Assembly: GCA_035509275.1 (NCBI GenBank)
Contig: DATJLU010000029.1
Span: 1 to 64,000 of the forward strand
Source of the DNA: DAHUYF01 sp035509275
GTDB lineage: Bacteria; Pseudomonadota; Alphaproteobacteria; ATCC43930; CGMCC-115725
Direction: 5' to 3'
Length of the DNA: 64,000 bases
This document shows positions 24,634 to 33,397 of the stretch, one piece after another; positions within the stretch are counted from its first letter, which is position 1, and each line of letters opens with the position of its first letter. The position numbers were made by a program, and so were the translations under genes. The notes under the pieces are model-generated. The model saw only the letters and a list, made by a program, of their open reading frames with translations, did no database searches and was not told where the DNA came from.

Positions 24634-25371
24634 TTGAACCGCGAGCCAGTCTTTCATCAGGCTTTAAGCGCCAAATCCGCTGCCGCCCCTGTGCAGGCGG
24701 GAGCGCATTCTCATGGGTGGGCACGCCGCGCTCTCACTCGCCTCATGCACGAGGCGCGCGAGGCGGCGATCCCGACTTTGTACTTTTTTATCGGCTTCCA
24801 CCTGATTGTGCTTACCACCAACCTTCTCGTCGCACAGTATCTCATCGCCGTCAGCAATTTCATGCTGGTGACGATGGGAGCGCTGGTTGTCGGCAAGGCG
24901 GTCCTCGTCGCCAACAAACTCCCCTTCATCCGCCTTTACGATCGTGCCCCCTTGATACGCCCGATCCTGTTCAAGACGGGCATCTACTGGGTCATCGTAT
25001 TCTTCGTGCGGATACTCGAGCGCTTCGTCCATTTTGCTGTCCTGGAGGGCAATCCGCCGAGTGAGTTCCCGTCGTATCTGATCTTGACCTTCTCCTGGCA
25101 TCGGTTTCTCGCGATCTCGATATGGATACTTGTGCTGTTTCTGATCTACGTGACGGCGACGGAATTCACCCATCTCTTCGGGCCGCGCGAAATCCTCCGG
25201 CTGATATTCACACGCCGGCCGTCCGAGCTGCAATTGAACCGAAGGCAACGGATACGGGAATTGATGCATCTGAGCCGACTGGCTGACGAGCATTCGTTCG
25301 ATGAGATCCGTGATCCGGCCAGCGCCGCCTATCGACAGCTATTCGATATCGTGCGCCGGCTCTCCCGGTAA
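24634..25371 (+). CDS. Hypothetical inner-membrane protein with four membrane segments
   Basis: This 245-residue protein has hydrophobic segments at about 49-68, 72-92, 115-135 and 165-185, and then a soluble C-terminal tail of 55 residues (PSELQLNRRQRIRELMHLSRL). I do not recognise a named family. I chose the TTG at 24634 because GGGGAG lies just upstream. The ATG at 24745 is an alternative that would remove a basic 37-residue lead. It is 26 bp after the HdeA-like gene. Confidence 0.65.
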   Translation: MNREPVFHQALSAKSAAAPVQAGAHSHGWARRALTRLMHEAREAAIPTLYFFIGFHLIVLTTNLLVAQYLIAVSNFMLVTMGALVVGKAVLVANKLPFIRLYDRAPLIRPILFKTGIYWVIVFFVRILERFVHFAVLEGNPPSEFPSYLILTFSWHRFLAISIWILVLFLIYVTATEFTHLFGPREILRLIFTRRPSELQLNRRQRIRELMHLSRLADEHSFDEIRDPASAAYRQLFDIVRRLSR

Positions 25372-25760
25372 TGTCATGCAACGGCCGCGCTGTCGGCGCC
25401 CGTGGCACCGGTGCGCTCACTTTCGCCGCACGACTTCTCCGGGGTCGACGCGGTCCCGCATTGGCGCGCTTGAGAACCCAATCCGGACTTTGGTGCCGGT
25501 GAGGCCCGCCGATCGAGGCCGCGCAGAAGGTGTCGGCCAGCAAGCAAGCGCGGCCGCGCTCAGGTTTTGACATCGCGCGCGAAGTTCACGGGAGATATCG
25601 AGCGTGCGCGTCAACGTCGCCTGCGTCCCGGGCGATCTCTCAGCGACCACTTACGGGCTCACACTGCATGTTCCGATCACATGACGCCGAGACGCGGTTT
25701 GCCCGATGGGGACGGCCCGACCGCCCCTCGACGTTATGCGCGGTGCGCCAATCGATAACA
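25372..25760. other. Non-coding stretch, nothing recognised
   Basis: This is the space between the membrane protein and the paired hairpins that follow the DUF892 gene. Open frames are short and unsupported on both strands. Confidence 0.4.
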
Positions 25761-25819
25761 TGTCGAGAGCAGCATGCGTCTCGACAGCGCCTCAGGTCTG
25801 GTCGGACCAGGCCTGAGGC
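25761..25819 (-). terminator. Two consecutive stem-loops downstream of the DUF892 gene
   Basis: The first palindrome has 8-bp arms TGTCGAGA/TCTCGACA (25761-25786). The second is a 31-bp near-perfect palindrome at 25789-25819 with arms GCCTCAGG...CCTGAGGC, a single T-G pair and a 1-base loop. They lie 30-90 bases beyond the minus-strand stop at 25849. A terminator is the simplest reading. Confidence 0.55.
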
Positions 25820-25848
25820 AAGCATGTTCGATTTTTGTGCGCGACGCC

Positions 25849-26352
25849 TCACGCGGCGAGGCGTTCGCCCAGTTCCTTCGCCACGAGATGCCTCACCAGG
25901 CGGCGCGTTCGCTCAACGAAGGCGAGTTGCTCCGCAAGGCAGGTCTCGAGCAATACGCCGACGCCGAAGTGACCCGAGAAGTCCGCCATCGCAGTCAGCG
26001 CCGCATATTCTGCGATGCGCAGGTGGATCGCGGCCTTGGCCTTGGCCAAGACAAAGAGGTGCCTCGCCACCGGCGACTGGATCTCGGCAAGTTCCTTGCG
26101 AAAATCCTCGACGAACATGTCGTGCAGTCGAGTGTTGGGCTTCATCGGTTTTGCGCCGGTGAGTTCGAAGCAGCGATCAAGGCTGCTGAGGATCTGATCC
26201 TTGATGAAGATCCGCGATTCCAGCGCTTCTTTGACGTCCGGATCTTTGGCGGCTTCGTTGATCATCCGGAATATCTCCGTCGTACGCTCCTCCCCGTGCC
26301 GCACATGGCTGAGCATCATCACGAAGAGTTCCTTGGGGTTTTGGATTGCCAT
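25849..26352 (-). CDS. DUF892 (YciE/YciF-like) ferritin-like protein
   Basis: This 167-residue four-helix-bundle protein of the DUF892 family starts with the typical MAIQNPKELFVMMLSHVRHGEERTTE. Conserved Glu/His positions recur in ESRIFIKDQI, HLRIAEYAAL and ETCLAEQ. Members are stress-induced in enterobacteria and are ferritin-like in fold; catalytic function is not established. Its place in a cluster of stress-type genes is consistent with general-stress expression, though I see no clear promoter motif. Confidence 0.82.
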   Translation of the reverse strand: MAIQNPKELFVMMLSHVRHGEERTTEIFRMINEAAKDPDVKEALESRIFIKDQILSSLDRCFELTGAKPMKPNTRLHDMFVEDFRKELAEIQSPVARHLFVLAKAKAAIHLRIAEYAALTAMADFSGHFGVGVLLETCLAEQLAFVERTRRLVRHLVAKELGERLAA

Positions 26353-26654
26353 TTAAGCCCTCTGCTGAACTGAGTGGATACGCACCACGAGCGCCGTCGC
26401 ACTCGCCGCGACACCCTGCGCCGGCGCGCCGGGCAATACCATCGGGTGCTAGCCCGACCCCTCGCCGCTAAATCACCCGAGGATATCGCTCCCGCAGGGG
26501 CGTTGCAGCGGCGCGTGCTATTCAACTGTGACCAGACCGCTCCCTAGGAACCGGACGCGTCGTTGCCTACAGCAAAATCTCCCGCCGCGCTTCAGCGCTC
26601 GCGCCACGGCGTATGCGGCGATGGAGCCGATCTAGATTTCGTGTTGAGGCAGGT
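26353..26654. other. 302-bp intergenic region, nothing recognised
   Basis: It lies between two minus-strand genes and holds the DUF892 promoter by position. I see no long palindrome, repeat or coding frame. Confidence 0.4.
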
Positions 26655-26969
26655 CTATTCCGCTTTCCCGTTTCGCGTCAGATCGCGCAGGATGGCCACA
26701 AGTTCGGCGTGCTGCGATGTCGTGGCATCGTTGAGGGTTTCGATGGAATGAGCTTCCGGCGCCACCTTGGCGTATTCGACGAACACGTCGAAGTAGCGAT
26801 CCTCATTGAAGAGGCCGGTATCGAGCAGCTCGTGCTCGAACTCCTGCCGGCTCCGGCGGCGATTGGTCTGAATGAGGTCGTCGTAGGGATATGCGGCCTG
26901 CGGGTACTTGTAGAGGTACTTCACAGGCGGCGCATCTCTCCATGAGACACGCCCCTCACCGACCGCCAT
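26655..26969 (-). pseudogene. Fragment of a large MGH1-like glycoside hydrolase with unrelated tail
   Basis: This 104-residue frame contains KYLYKYPQAAYPYDDL, then NRRRSRQEFEHELLDTG and DRYFDVFVEYAK. I recognise these as an internal stretch (roughly residues 130-190) of a cytoplasmic glycosidase-like protein of about 880 residues. After VAPE the sequence switches to IETLNDATTSQHAELVAIL, which does not belong to that protein. Strong AAGGAGG directly precedes the ATG at 26969, so the fragment may still be translated. It is most likely a deletion/fusion relic. Confidence 0.6.
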
Positions 26970-27140
26970 CTCCTCCTTACAAGCGCGCCGACCGAAAGCA
27001 TCTACTGTCCTTTTGTCGGGTGGTGTTTCCGACCGCAATAGGGGTCACCCCGGATGGCAACGAGACGAGCACCGCCGTACCGTTGTCTTCAGGCTCGGGT
27101 GCGGAAGGGGTATGAGATTCGATCCGGCAGCTGGCGCCAC

Positions 27141-28487
27141 ATGCGGGCGGCATTACGAATGATAGCGCTCGTCCGATCATTGACCCTGATGACGCTGGCC
27201 GCCAGCCTTTTGGCCGGGTGCGGGAGTGTCGAGCAGTTCTTGCCGGGCCAGCAAGAAGCGCGGCATGCCGCGGAGCAGAGCCACGACCTTCAGCTCCGCG
27301 TGATGGAGTTCGCCGACCGATACGCGGGCCGCACGAAGGACGCTTTGCTTGATTTCCAAGGCAGCCCGGACGACCGTCTCCGAGCCCAAACCTGGAAATT
27401 GCAGCAGGTCCAGGCCGCCTATACGATCGCGAGCGGTCCAAATCCGGTGTCCAATGCCTTGGACATGGTGGTGTTGGCCTCGCTGAGTAACATGGTCGTC
27501 AATGACTGGCCGGTCACACAACGCTACGGCGATCGCGTGCGCCCGCTGCAACAGGCGCATCGAGAGATGGAGCGGCAAGCCTGGGGCCTTGTAAAGGGAG
27601 TGCTGACCGACGCTCAAACGGCACAGCTTCACAACATCATCATCAACTGGCGGCGCGAGAATCCAGGGTTCCGCAGCGTCGCTTACATCCGCTTCAACGA
27701 TCTGGCGAAGTCGACGGGCGCCCGCGAGGCGGCGGCGGCGGGACCCGGCGCGGAGTCCTCTCTCTTCTCGGTCCTGGGATTGGATCCGCTCACGGAACTC
27801 GATCCGGCGGTTCGGGAGATCGCCCAAAGCCGCCAGCTGGCCGAGCGCTCCATCTACTATTTTCAGCACGTGCCAAACCTTCTCGACATGCAGGCGGAGC
27901 AGTTTACGGACCAAGTCGCCGCCATGCCGGAAACGAAGTCTCTCCTTGCGAGCGTCGACCGCGCCTCGCTCGTGGGAGACGCTTCGGAGCGCATGGTCCA
28001 GTCGCTGCCGGAAATTCTGGACAGAGAGCGCGAGGCGCTGCTCGCGCAGCTGATGCAGGGGTTTGACGAGCGGACTGGGGAAATCGGCACTCTGAGCGAC
28101 AACGTGCGGTCAACCCTCGTGGTGGGCACCGAGACCGCGAACGCAGTCCACGCGACACTGGAAACCGTCGACCGCATCAGTACGAAGAAGGCCGACACGT
28201 CGCGGCCCTTTGACATACGGGAATACAGCGAAGCGGCCGACAAGGCGGCTGTTGCCGCGCACGAGTTGGGCGTCCTTGCCGAACGCGCGGACATCGTGGT
28301 TCCAGCCCTGCGCCAAGCCACGGATGAAACGGCCGACCGTCTTGAACGGATCATCAATCATCTCTTCCTGGATTTGCTGGCGCTCATCCTGGCCGCAGTA
28401 GCCGCATCTCTGCTCGCGGTCCTGGTTTATCGTGCGGTCGTCGCTCGCGTGGAAAAACGCGACACTGGGGCGCGCGCCGCGCGCTAA
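27141..28487 (+). CDS. Lipoprotein-anchored coiled-coil membrane protein, unknown function
   Basis: This 448-residue protein has an N-terminal lipobox signal (LAASLLAGC, Cys at about residue 27), a long helical body and one C-terminal membrane segment (LFLDLLALILAAVAASLLAV) followed by a basic tail. It would thus be anchored at both ends. The region FNDLAK...ESSLFSVLGLDPLTELDP looks conserved-type, but I cannot name the family. The starts at 27141 and 27159 are both possible and neither has a good ribosome site. Confidence 0.7.
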   Translation: MRAALRMIALVRSLTLMTLAASLLAGCGSVEQFLPGQQEARHAAEQSHDLQLRVMEFADRYAGRTKDALLDFQGSPDDRLRAQTWKLQQVQAAYTIASGPNPVSNALDMVVLASLSNMVVNDWPVTQRYGDRVRPLQQAHREMERQAWGLVKGVLTDAQTAQLHNIIINWRRENPGFRSVAYIRFNDLAKSTGAREAAAAGPGAESSLFSVLGLDPLTELDPAVREIAQSRQLAERSIYYFQHVPNLLDMQAEQFTDQVAAMPETKSLLASVDRASLVGDASERMVQSLPEILDREREALLAQLMQGFDERTGEIGTLSDNVRSTLVVGTETANAVHATLETVDRISTKKADTSRPFDIREYSEAADKAAVAAHELGVLAERADIVVPALRQATDETADRLERIINHLFLDLLALILAAVAASLLAVLVYRAVVARVEKRDTGARAAR

Positions 28488-28611
28488 GGTCGCACGCCTC
28501 GGACTCCGGGACGGGTCGAAAGCTAAGTGAGCGCTGGTTCGGTCGGCGAGATGATGACTTCGGCTTACGGCCACAAGTGCGAAGAGGATCGGCGTGGTTC
28601 GCTGAGACCCC

Positions 28612-29838
28612 TCATTCTCCGCGTTCACCGGCTTGCAGCTGACCGGGAATGAGGAAAGGGCTGCTCTTCTTCCAAGCGGTCCCATTCTTGATTTGCGCTT
28701 GGCCGTACGCGAACAAGGCGCGCATGTAGGTCGGATCGAAATCCTCCGTGTGCTCCACGGTGAAGTCGCGGCCGATATAAGCGAGGTTGAAGTCCACCCC
28801 GTCACGTGCCGTCGTGGTCTGCAATCGGTAAACGTCGTTCTGCCCGCTATAGTGAAGCATCGTGGCGACGGCTCGGCTGGCGATCGAGAAGACCTGGCGG
28901 TCGGTCGATGCCCATTCCGCGTCGAGGCGCCCATTCCGGATGACGTAGGCATGGCGCTCGCGCGCGAGCGGTCCGTGCCTGAGATCGACGCCCGCCGTAA
29001 GGGTGGGCGGGTAGAGGAAGGTCTGGGCGATCGCGCCGCCATCGACATGCATTTCCTGATAGGGCTTGCCATCGACCTGGACGTCGACAAGCACCGGCGG
29101 AAAGGCGGCGGGAATGGCGGCCGAGGCGAGAAGGATCTTGCGCACGAGTTCGGCCGCGCCCGGCCGGCCGCTCGCGGCGATCGCGCCGATGTTCCAGATG
29201 ACCGGCCGCTGGGCGTCGAGATCGGTTGTGCCGATCAGCAAGAGCCGCCCCTTCCGGTATTCGTTGGCGATGGCGGCCATCATCTGGTCGTCGACGTATT
29301 GCGAGATGAGCTGGTACAGCGGCGTCGTGTCCTTGAGAGCATCGTTGAAGACGGCGTTCATCATGGAGCGCGACTCGAAAATGGCGCTCTGGTCGACCTC
29401 GGTGTAGACGTGCCGCAGGACCGGATCGTAGTTGGGGCCAAGGAAAGCAAAGGGCGCGATCAGCGCACCCGTGCTGACACCCGTCACGAGCTTGAACTGG
29501 GGGCGGTCTCCCCGCTCCGTCCAGCCGCTAAGGAGGCCCGCGCCGAAGGCACCATTGTCGCCGCCCCCCGAGATCGCGAGGAAGTATGCTGGCGGCAAGG
29601 CAGCCCCGGGGGCGAGTTGTGCGCGCTCGCGGTCGAGCGCCGCATAGGCTTCGCGCGTCAGCCCCGGAACTTGGGTGTCGGCGAAGTAACGCGCGTTGGT
29701 GACGCCGCCGAGCACCGTCGCCCGGTCGGTCAGCTCCGGAGGAACCGCAGGCTCCCGCGCCGGCGACGCACACGCGCCAAGGATTGCCGCGAAGACGAGC
29801 GCAGCGAGGCAATGTCCAATGGCGACCACCGGACGCAT
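28612..29838 (-). CDS. Patatin-like phospholipase lipoprotein, copy 2
   Basis: This is a 408-residue patatin-family acyl hydrolase with an intact lipoprotein signal: MRPVVAIGHCLAALVFAA, then lipobox LGAC (residues 20-23). Catalytic motifs are GGGDNGAFG, GVSTG and HVDGGAIAQ. In the oxyanion motif Asn replaces the usual Lys/Arg seen in copy 1 (GGGDKG). I use the ATG at 29838, since the further upstream ATG at 29874 is ATA in copy 1. Homology with copy 1 continues about 60 bp upstream of the gene, so the promoter region was duplicated too. It probably acts at the outer membrane or in the periplasm. Confidence 0.85.
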   Translation of the reverse strand: MRPVVAIGHCLAALVFAAILGACASPAREPAVPPELTDRATVLGGVTNARYFADTQVPGLTREAYAALDRERAQLAPGAALPPAYFLAISGGGDNGAFGAGLLSGWTERGDRPQFKLVTGVSTGALIAPFAFLGPNYDPVLRHVYTEVDQSAIFESRSMMNAVFNDALKDTTPLYQLISQYVDDQMMAAIANEYRKGRLLLIGTTDLDAQRPVIWNIGAIAASGRPGAAELVRKILLASAAIPAAFPPVLVDVQVDGKPYQEMHVDGGAIAQTFLYPPTLTAGVDLRHGPLARERHAYVIRNGRLDAEWASTDRQVFSIASRAVATMLHYSGQNDVYRLQTTTARDGVDFNLAYIGRDFTVEHTEDFDPTYMRALFAYGQAQIKNGTAWKKSSPFLIPGQLQAGERGE

Positions 29839-30100
29839 CGCAAAACTGTGCCAGCCGCACAGCCGGAGTTGCATCCGTAGAACTACCGATCAGGATCGAC
29901 GCGGTCTCGTATTAAACTCCTTGAAAGTACTTATCGCCGCGACGCGGTCACACGCAAAAGCGTCGCCAACTTGCGGTTTCACCAGCACGGGCGCGAAGTA
30001 CTGCGGTATGAGATCGAGATCCGCCGGGCCGCCCTAAGCAGGTAGTGACCCATGCGGATTCTCGGCTCAGTATGCATCACCAGAAGCTCAGGAGGTGATG

Positions 30101-31003
30101 ATGCTAAACGCGGCAAGCCTTCTCGCTGACGCCTTGGGCCGGAATCTCGCCGAGACCTACCGTAGGATCTATGGCGACCGGGAGCCGCACCTTCCCGCCG
30201 GCCTGGACGAAGCCGCTCGGCTCGTCATCGAGCGCATTGCCACCAGCGACGCGCTCTATCACGATTGCGAACACACCGCCCTGGTCACCCTGTGCGTCCA
30301 GGACATCTTGCGCGGCCGCCGCCTCGAGCAGATCGTATCGCCCAGCGATTGGGCGCATACCATTTTGGCGGCGCTGACCCACGACATCGGCTATGTGCGC
30401 GGCATCTGCTCCGGCGATACGGCCGAGCGCTTCGTGATCGACGCCGCAGGCAAAACCGCAACCGCCCCGCGCGGCGCTTCCGACGCCTTCCTGATGCCCT
30501 ATCACGTGGAGAGATCGAAGATCATGGTCCGTGAGCGTTTCGCGCCGGTTGTTTACATCGATGAGGAGCGCATTGCCGCAGCCATCGAGCTCACGCGCTT
30601 CCCCGTCCCGGACGGGGAAGACCACTTGGCGACCGACACGGAAGCAGCCTTGGTCAGAGCTGGTGATCTGATTGGTCAACTCGGCGATCCGCTCTACCCG
30701 CGCAAGCTGAATGCGCTTTACTGCGAATTCGCCGAAAACGGCATTCTCAAACAGCTCGGCTATGAAAGTCCTGCCGACATGGTCGAGCGCTATCCGCAAT
30801 TCTTTTGGAGCAAGGTCGAGCGCTATATCGGCGATGCCTTGCGTTACCTCGAGATGACCACGGAAGGCCGGCAATGGACGGCAAGTCTCTACAGCCACAT
30901 TTTCGCGATCGAGCACAATCGCCGGCGAATGGGCCCGCAACCGGCGCCTGGGCAGGAGCAGAGGCGAGGTGCAATGACCGACCGACCGCGTTCTGCTCAG
31001 TAG
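30101..31003 (+). CDS. HD-domain metal-dependent phosphohydrolase
   Basis: This 300-residue protein has the HD signature: a first His in YHDCEHTALV (around residue 50), the HD pair in ALTHDIGYVRG, and a downstream Asp in VRAGDLIGQLGD. The family includes nucleotide and cyclic-nucleotide phosphohydrolases. It has no sensor or partner domain. AGGAGG at 30090-30095 favours the ATG at 30101; two starts lie just upstream. The substrate is unknown. Confidence 0.8.
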   Translation: MLNAASLLADALGRNLAETYRRIYGDREPHLPAGLDEAARLVIERIATSDALYHDCEHTALVTLCVQDILRGRRLEQIVSPSDWAHTILAALTHDIGYVRGICSGDTAERFVIDAAGKTATAPRGASDAFLMPYHVERSKIMVRERFAPVVYIDEERIAAAIELTRFPVPDGEDHLATDTEAALVRAGDLIGQLGDPLYPRKLNALYCEFAENGILKQLGYESPADMVERYPQFFWSKVERYIGDALRYLEMTTEGRQWTASLYSHIFAIEHNRRRMGPQPAPGQEQRRGAMTDRPRSAQ

Positions 31004-31017
31004 CGGTCGCGGCGAGG

Positions 31018-31662
31018 CTACCGGGCGCGCTTGCGCGATCGGCGCCGCTGGTTGGCTTTGCGCGCGTTACCGGACTTGGCGGGGGGGCGCACACGCAGCC
31101 CGTCGACGAAGATGTCGACCATACGTAGGACGCTCGCCTGCCAGCCCGGCTGGTCATGCATGTAGCACATGCCGGCGAGCGTGCGCAGGAGGTCTTCCGG
31201 ACCGATGTCGGGGCGTATCTCGCCGGCCGCGACCGCTCGCTCCAGCAGAGCGCCCACCGCCTTGGTCAGGCGATCGAAGGTGTAGGCGTAGAGCTCGGAC
31301 GAGCCGTGCACGGCCAGCGCCAGCGCGGCCGACATCCCCTTCTTCGTGGCGACGAACTCGACATTGGAGCGAAGCCAGCGCCGCAACGCCTCGACCGGCG
31401 CGGGCGCGCTGCGCAATTCCTCGGCGAGATCGGCGAGATGCGCGACCTCGCGGCGATAGACGGCCTCGAACAGGGCTTCGCGGGTGGGGAAATGGCGGTA
31501 GAGGGTGCCGATGCCGACGCCGGCCCGGCGCGCCACGGCTTCGAGGCTGGCATCGGGTCCGCCGGCGCTGAAAACGGCCTTGGCGGCCGCGAGCACGCGC
31601 TCGCGGTTGCGAGCCGCGTCGGCGCGCAGCTTGGGAGCCGTTTGTGCGGACCGATCTTGCAT
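31018..31662 (-). CDS. TetR family transcriptional regulator
   Basis: This 214-residue regulator has an N-terminal helix-turn-helix (SLEAVARRAGVGIGTLYRHF, residues 41-60), a helical ligand domain and a basic C-terminal tail. The ATG at 31662 has GGGGA upstream; the longer open frame would run through the divergent promoter. It diverges from a molybdenum-hydroxylase operon. A perfect palindrome 20 bp from its start overlaps that operon's promoter, so it probably represses the operon and itself, with an aldehyde or N-heterocycle as inducer (inference). Confidence 0.9.
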   Translation of the reverse strand: MQDRSAQTAPKLRADAARNRERVLAAAKAVFSAGGPDASLEAVARRAGVGIGTLYRHFPTREALFEAVYRREVAHLADLAEELRSAPAPVEALRRWLRSNVEFVATKKGMSAALALAVHGSSELYAYTFDRLTKAVGALLERAVAAGEIRPDIGPEDLLRTLAGMCYMHDQPGWQASVLRMVDIFVDGLRVRPPAKSGNARKANQRRRSRKRAR

Positions 31663-31674
31663 GCGTCCCCGCCC

Positions 31675-31703
31675 TTGAAAAACGGAGGGTGCCTCCGTAT
31701 AGT
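31675..31703 (+). promoter_or_regulatory. Sigma-70 promoter with TetR-type operator in the spacer
   Basis: The -35 TTGAAA (31675-31680) and -10 TATAGT (31698-31703) are separated by 17 bp. The 17-bp palindrome ACGGAGGGTGCCTCCGT (31682-31698; 7-bp perfect arms, 3-bp centre) fills the spacer. A TetR dimer bound here would exclude RNA polymerase. The promoter points to the oxidoreductase operon at 31845. Confidence 0.7.
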
Positions 31704-31844
31704 ATAAGCGACGGGGCACGGGACGTGCCCATCGATCCATCTTCGAGACCATGAGCTGGTTCTTTCGCCGACCAGCCGCCGCCTGCCGCGTGCCGTTTCT
31801 GAAGGGCCGCGACCAACCCACCATAGCACTGATCGGAGCCTTGC

Positions 31845-32342
31845 ATGAATTTCTCCATCAGCCTTACCGTGAACGGCGTGCGCCGGGAGGTCGGGCTCGA
31901 CGATCCCCGCGTCACGCTGCTCGATCTGCTGCGCGAGCGCCTCCACCTCACGGGAACCAAGAAGGGCTGCGACCGCGGCCAGTGCGGCGCCTGTACGGTG
32001 CTGGTGGATGGGCGACGGGTCAATGCGTGCCTGGCGCTCGCGCTGAGCCAGGATGGCGCGGAGGTGCTCACGATCGAGGGCGTTGCCCGCGGCGAACAGC
32101 TTCACCCCGTGCAGGCCGCCTTCATCGCCCATGACGGCTTCCAGTGCGGCTTCTGCACGCCGGGTCAGATCATGAGCGCGATCGGGCTGATCCAGGAAGG
32201 ACAGGCCGGCGATGATCCCGAACGCGTGCGCGAGGGCATGAGCGGAAACCTCTGCCGCTGCGGCGCCTATGCCGGAATCACCGAGGCGGTGATCGAGGCG
32301 CAGGAAAACCTCGCCACGCCCGCCCGGAGGCGCTCGGCATGA
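31845..32342 (+). CDS. Aldehyde/xanthine dehydrogenase-type 2Fe-2S subunit
   Basis: This 165-residue small subunit is of a molybdenum hydroxylase (xanthine dehydrogenase family). The N-terminal plant-type 2Fe-2S ligands are in GCDRGQCGACTVLVDG plus NAC (residues about 44-66). The C-terminal helical-bundle cluster ligands are in CGFCTPGQ and CRCG. It has no Tat signal, in contrast to periplasmic PaoA, so the enzyme is predicted to be cytoplasmic. It overlaps the FAD subunit by 4 bases. Confidence 0.92.
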   Translation: MNFSISLTVNGVRREVGLDDPRVTLLDLLRERLHLTGTKKGCDRGQCGACTVLVDGRRVNACLALALSQDGAEVLTIEGVARGEQLHPVQAAFIAHDGFQCGFCTPGQIMSAIGLIQEGQAGDDPERVREGMSGNLCRCGAYAGITEAVIEAQENLATPARRRSA

Positions 32343-33397
32343 ACGCCTTCGACTATGTGAGGCCGGCCAGCGTCGCAGAGGCGATCGCGGCCGCGGCCGC
32401 GCCGGGTGCCGCTTATCTCGCCGCCGGGACCAGCCTGCTCGATCTGATGAAAGGCGGCATGTCGCGTCCCACTCGTCTCGTCGACGTTTCGCGCCTGCCC
32501 GGGCTCGACCGCATCGACCATCTGCCCGATGGCGGCGTCCGGATCGGCGCGCTCGTCCGGAACGCCGATCTGGCGCATGACGGTGCGTTCGCCCGCGCCT
32601 ATCCCGCCATTGCCGAGGCGCTGCTGTCCGGCGCGTCGGCGCAGCTGCGCAACGCCGCGACGGTCGGCGGCAATCTGCTGCAGCGGACGCGATGCGCCTA
32701 TTTCTACGATGTCGCCAGCCACTGCAACAAGCGCCAGCCCGGGGCCGGCTGCGCTGCGCGCGGCGGCGAGAACCGGCTGCATGCGGTGCTGGGCTGGAGC
32801 GAGGCGTGCATCGCCACGCATCCCTCGGATTTCTGCGTGCCGCTGGTAGCGCTCGACGCGGTGGTCGAGATCGAGGGCAGAAGCGGCCGGCGCGAGATTG
32901 CGCTCGAAGCCCTGCACCAACTGCCCGGCAATACGCCGCAGCGCGAGAGCGCGCTCGAGCCGAGCGATCTCATCGTCGCGCTCCGCTTGCCGAGCGAAGC
33001 GCGCTCCTTCGCGCCGCATGCGCGCTATCTGAAGCTGCGCGAACGCACCTCCTACGCGTTCGCGCTCGTGTCGGCCGCCGCGGGTTTGCGCATCGAAGAC
33101 GGCACGATCCGCGCGGCGCGCCTCGCGCTCGGCGGCGTCGCCGCCAAGCCATGGCGGGCGCGTGGCGCGGAGAAAGTGCTGGTGGGCGCCCGCGCCGGCG
33201 ACGAGGTCTTCCGACGCGCGGCGGAGGCGGCGCTGGCCGAGGCGCGGCCTTCCGGCGACAACGCGTTCAAGATCGAGCTGGCGCGACGGATCGTTCGGCG
33301 CGCGCTCGCGCTCGCCGCGGCGGGAACGCCCGCGCGCGTTCCCGCACTTCCCGCCTCCCCCTTCTCGTCCGCTCCCGGAGCGCTCCATGCCGTCTGA
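32339..33397 (+). CDS. Molybdenum hydroxylase FAD-binding subunit
   Basis: This is a 352-residue medium subunit. FAD-binding motifs are AAGTSLLDLMKGG (residues 25-37) and RNAATVGGNLLQRTRC (102-117). The extra Cys cluster CAYFYDVASHCNKRQPGAGC is typical of PaoB/CoxM-like subunits that bind a 4Fe-4S cluster between these cysteines. It carries electrons from the Mo site via FeS to FAD. It overlaps both neighbours, by 4 and 11 bases. Confidence 0.9.
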   Translation: MNAFDYVRPASVAEAIAAAAAPGAAYLAAGTSLLDLMKGGMSRPTRLVDVSRLPGLDRIDHLPDGGVRIGALVRNADLAHDGAFARAYPAIAEALLSGASAQLRNAATVGGNLLQRTRCAYFYDVASHCNKRQPGAGCAARGGENRLHAVLGWSEACIATHPSDFCVPLVALDAVVEIEGRSGRREIALEALHQLPGNTPQRESALEPSDLIVALRLPSEARSFAPHARYLKLRERTSYAFALVSAAAGLRIEDGTIRAARLALGGVAAKPWRARGAEKVLVGARAGDEVFRRAAEAALAEARPSGDNAFKIELARRIVRRALALAAAGTPARVPALPASPFSSAPGALHAV

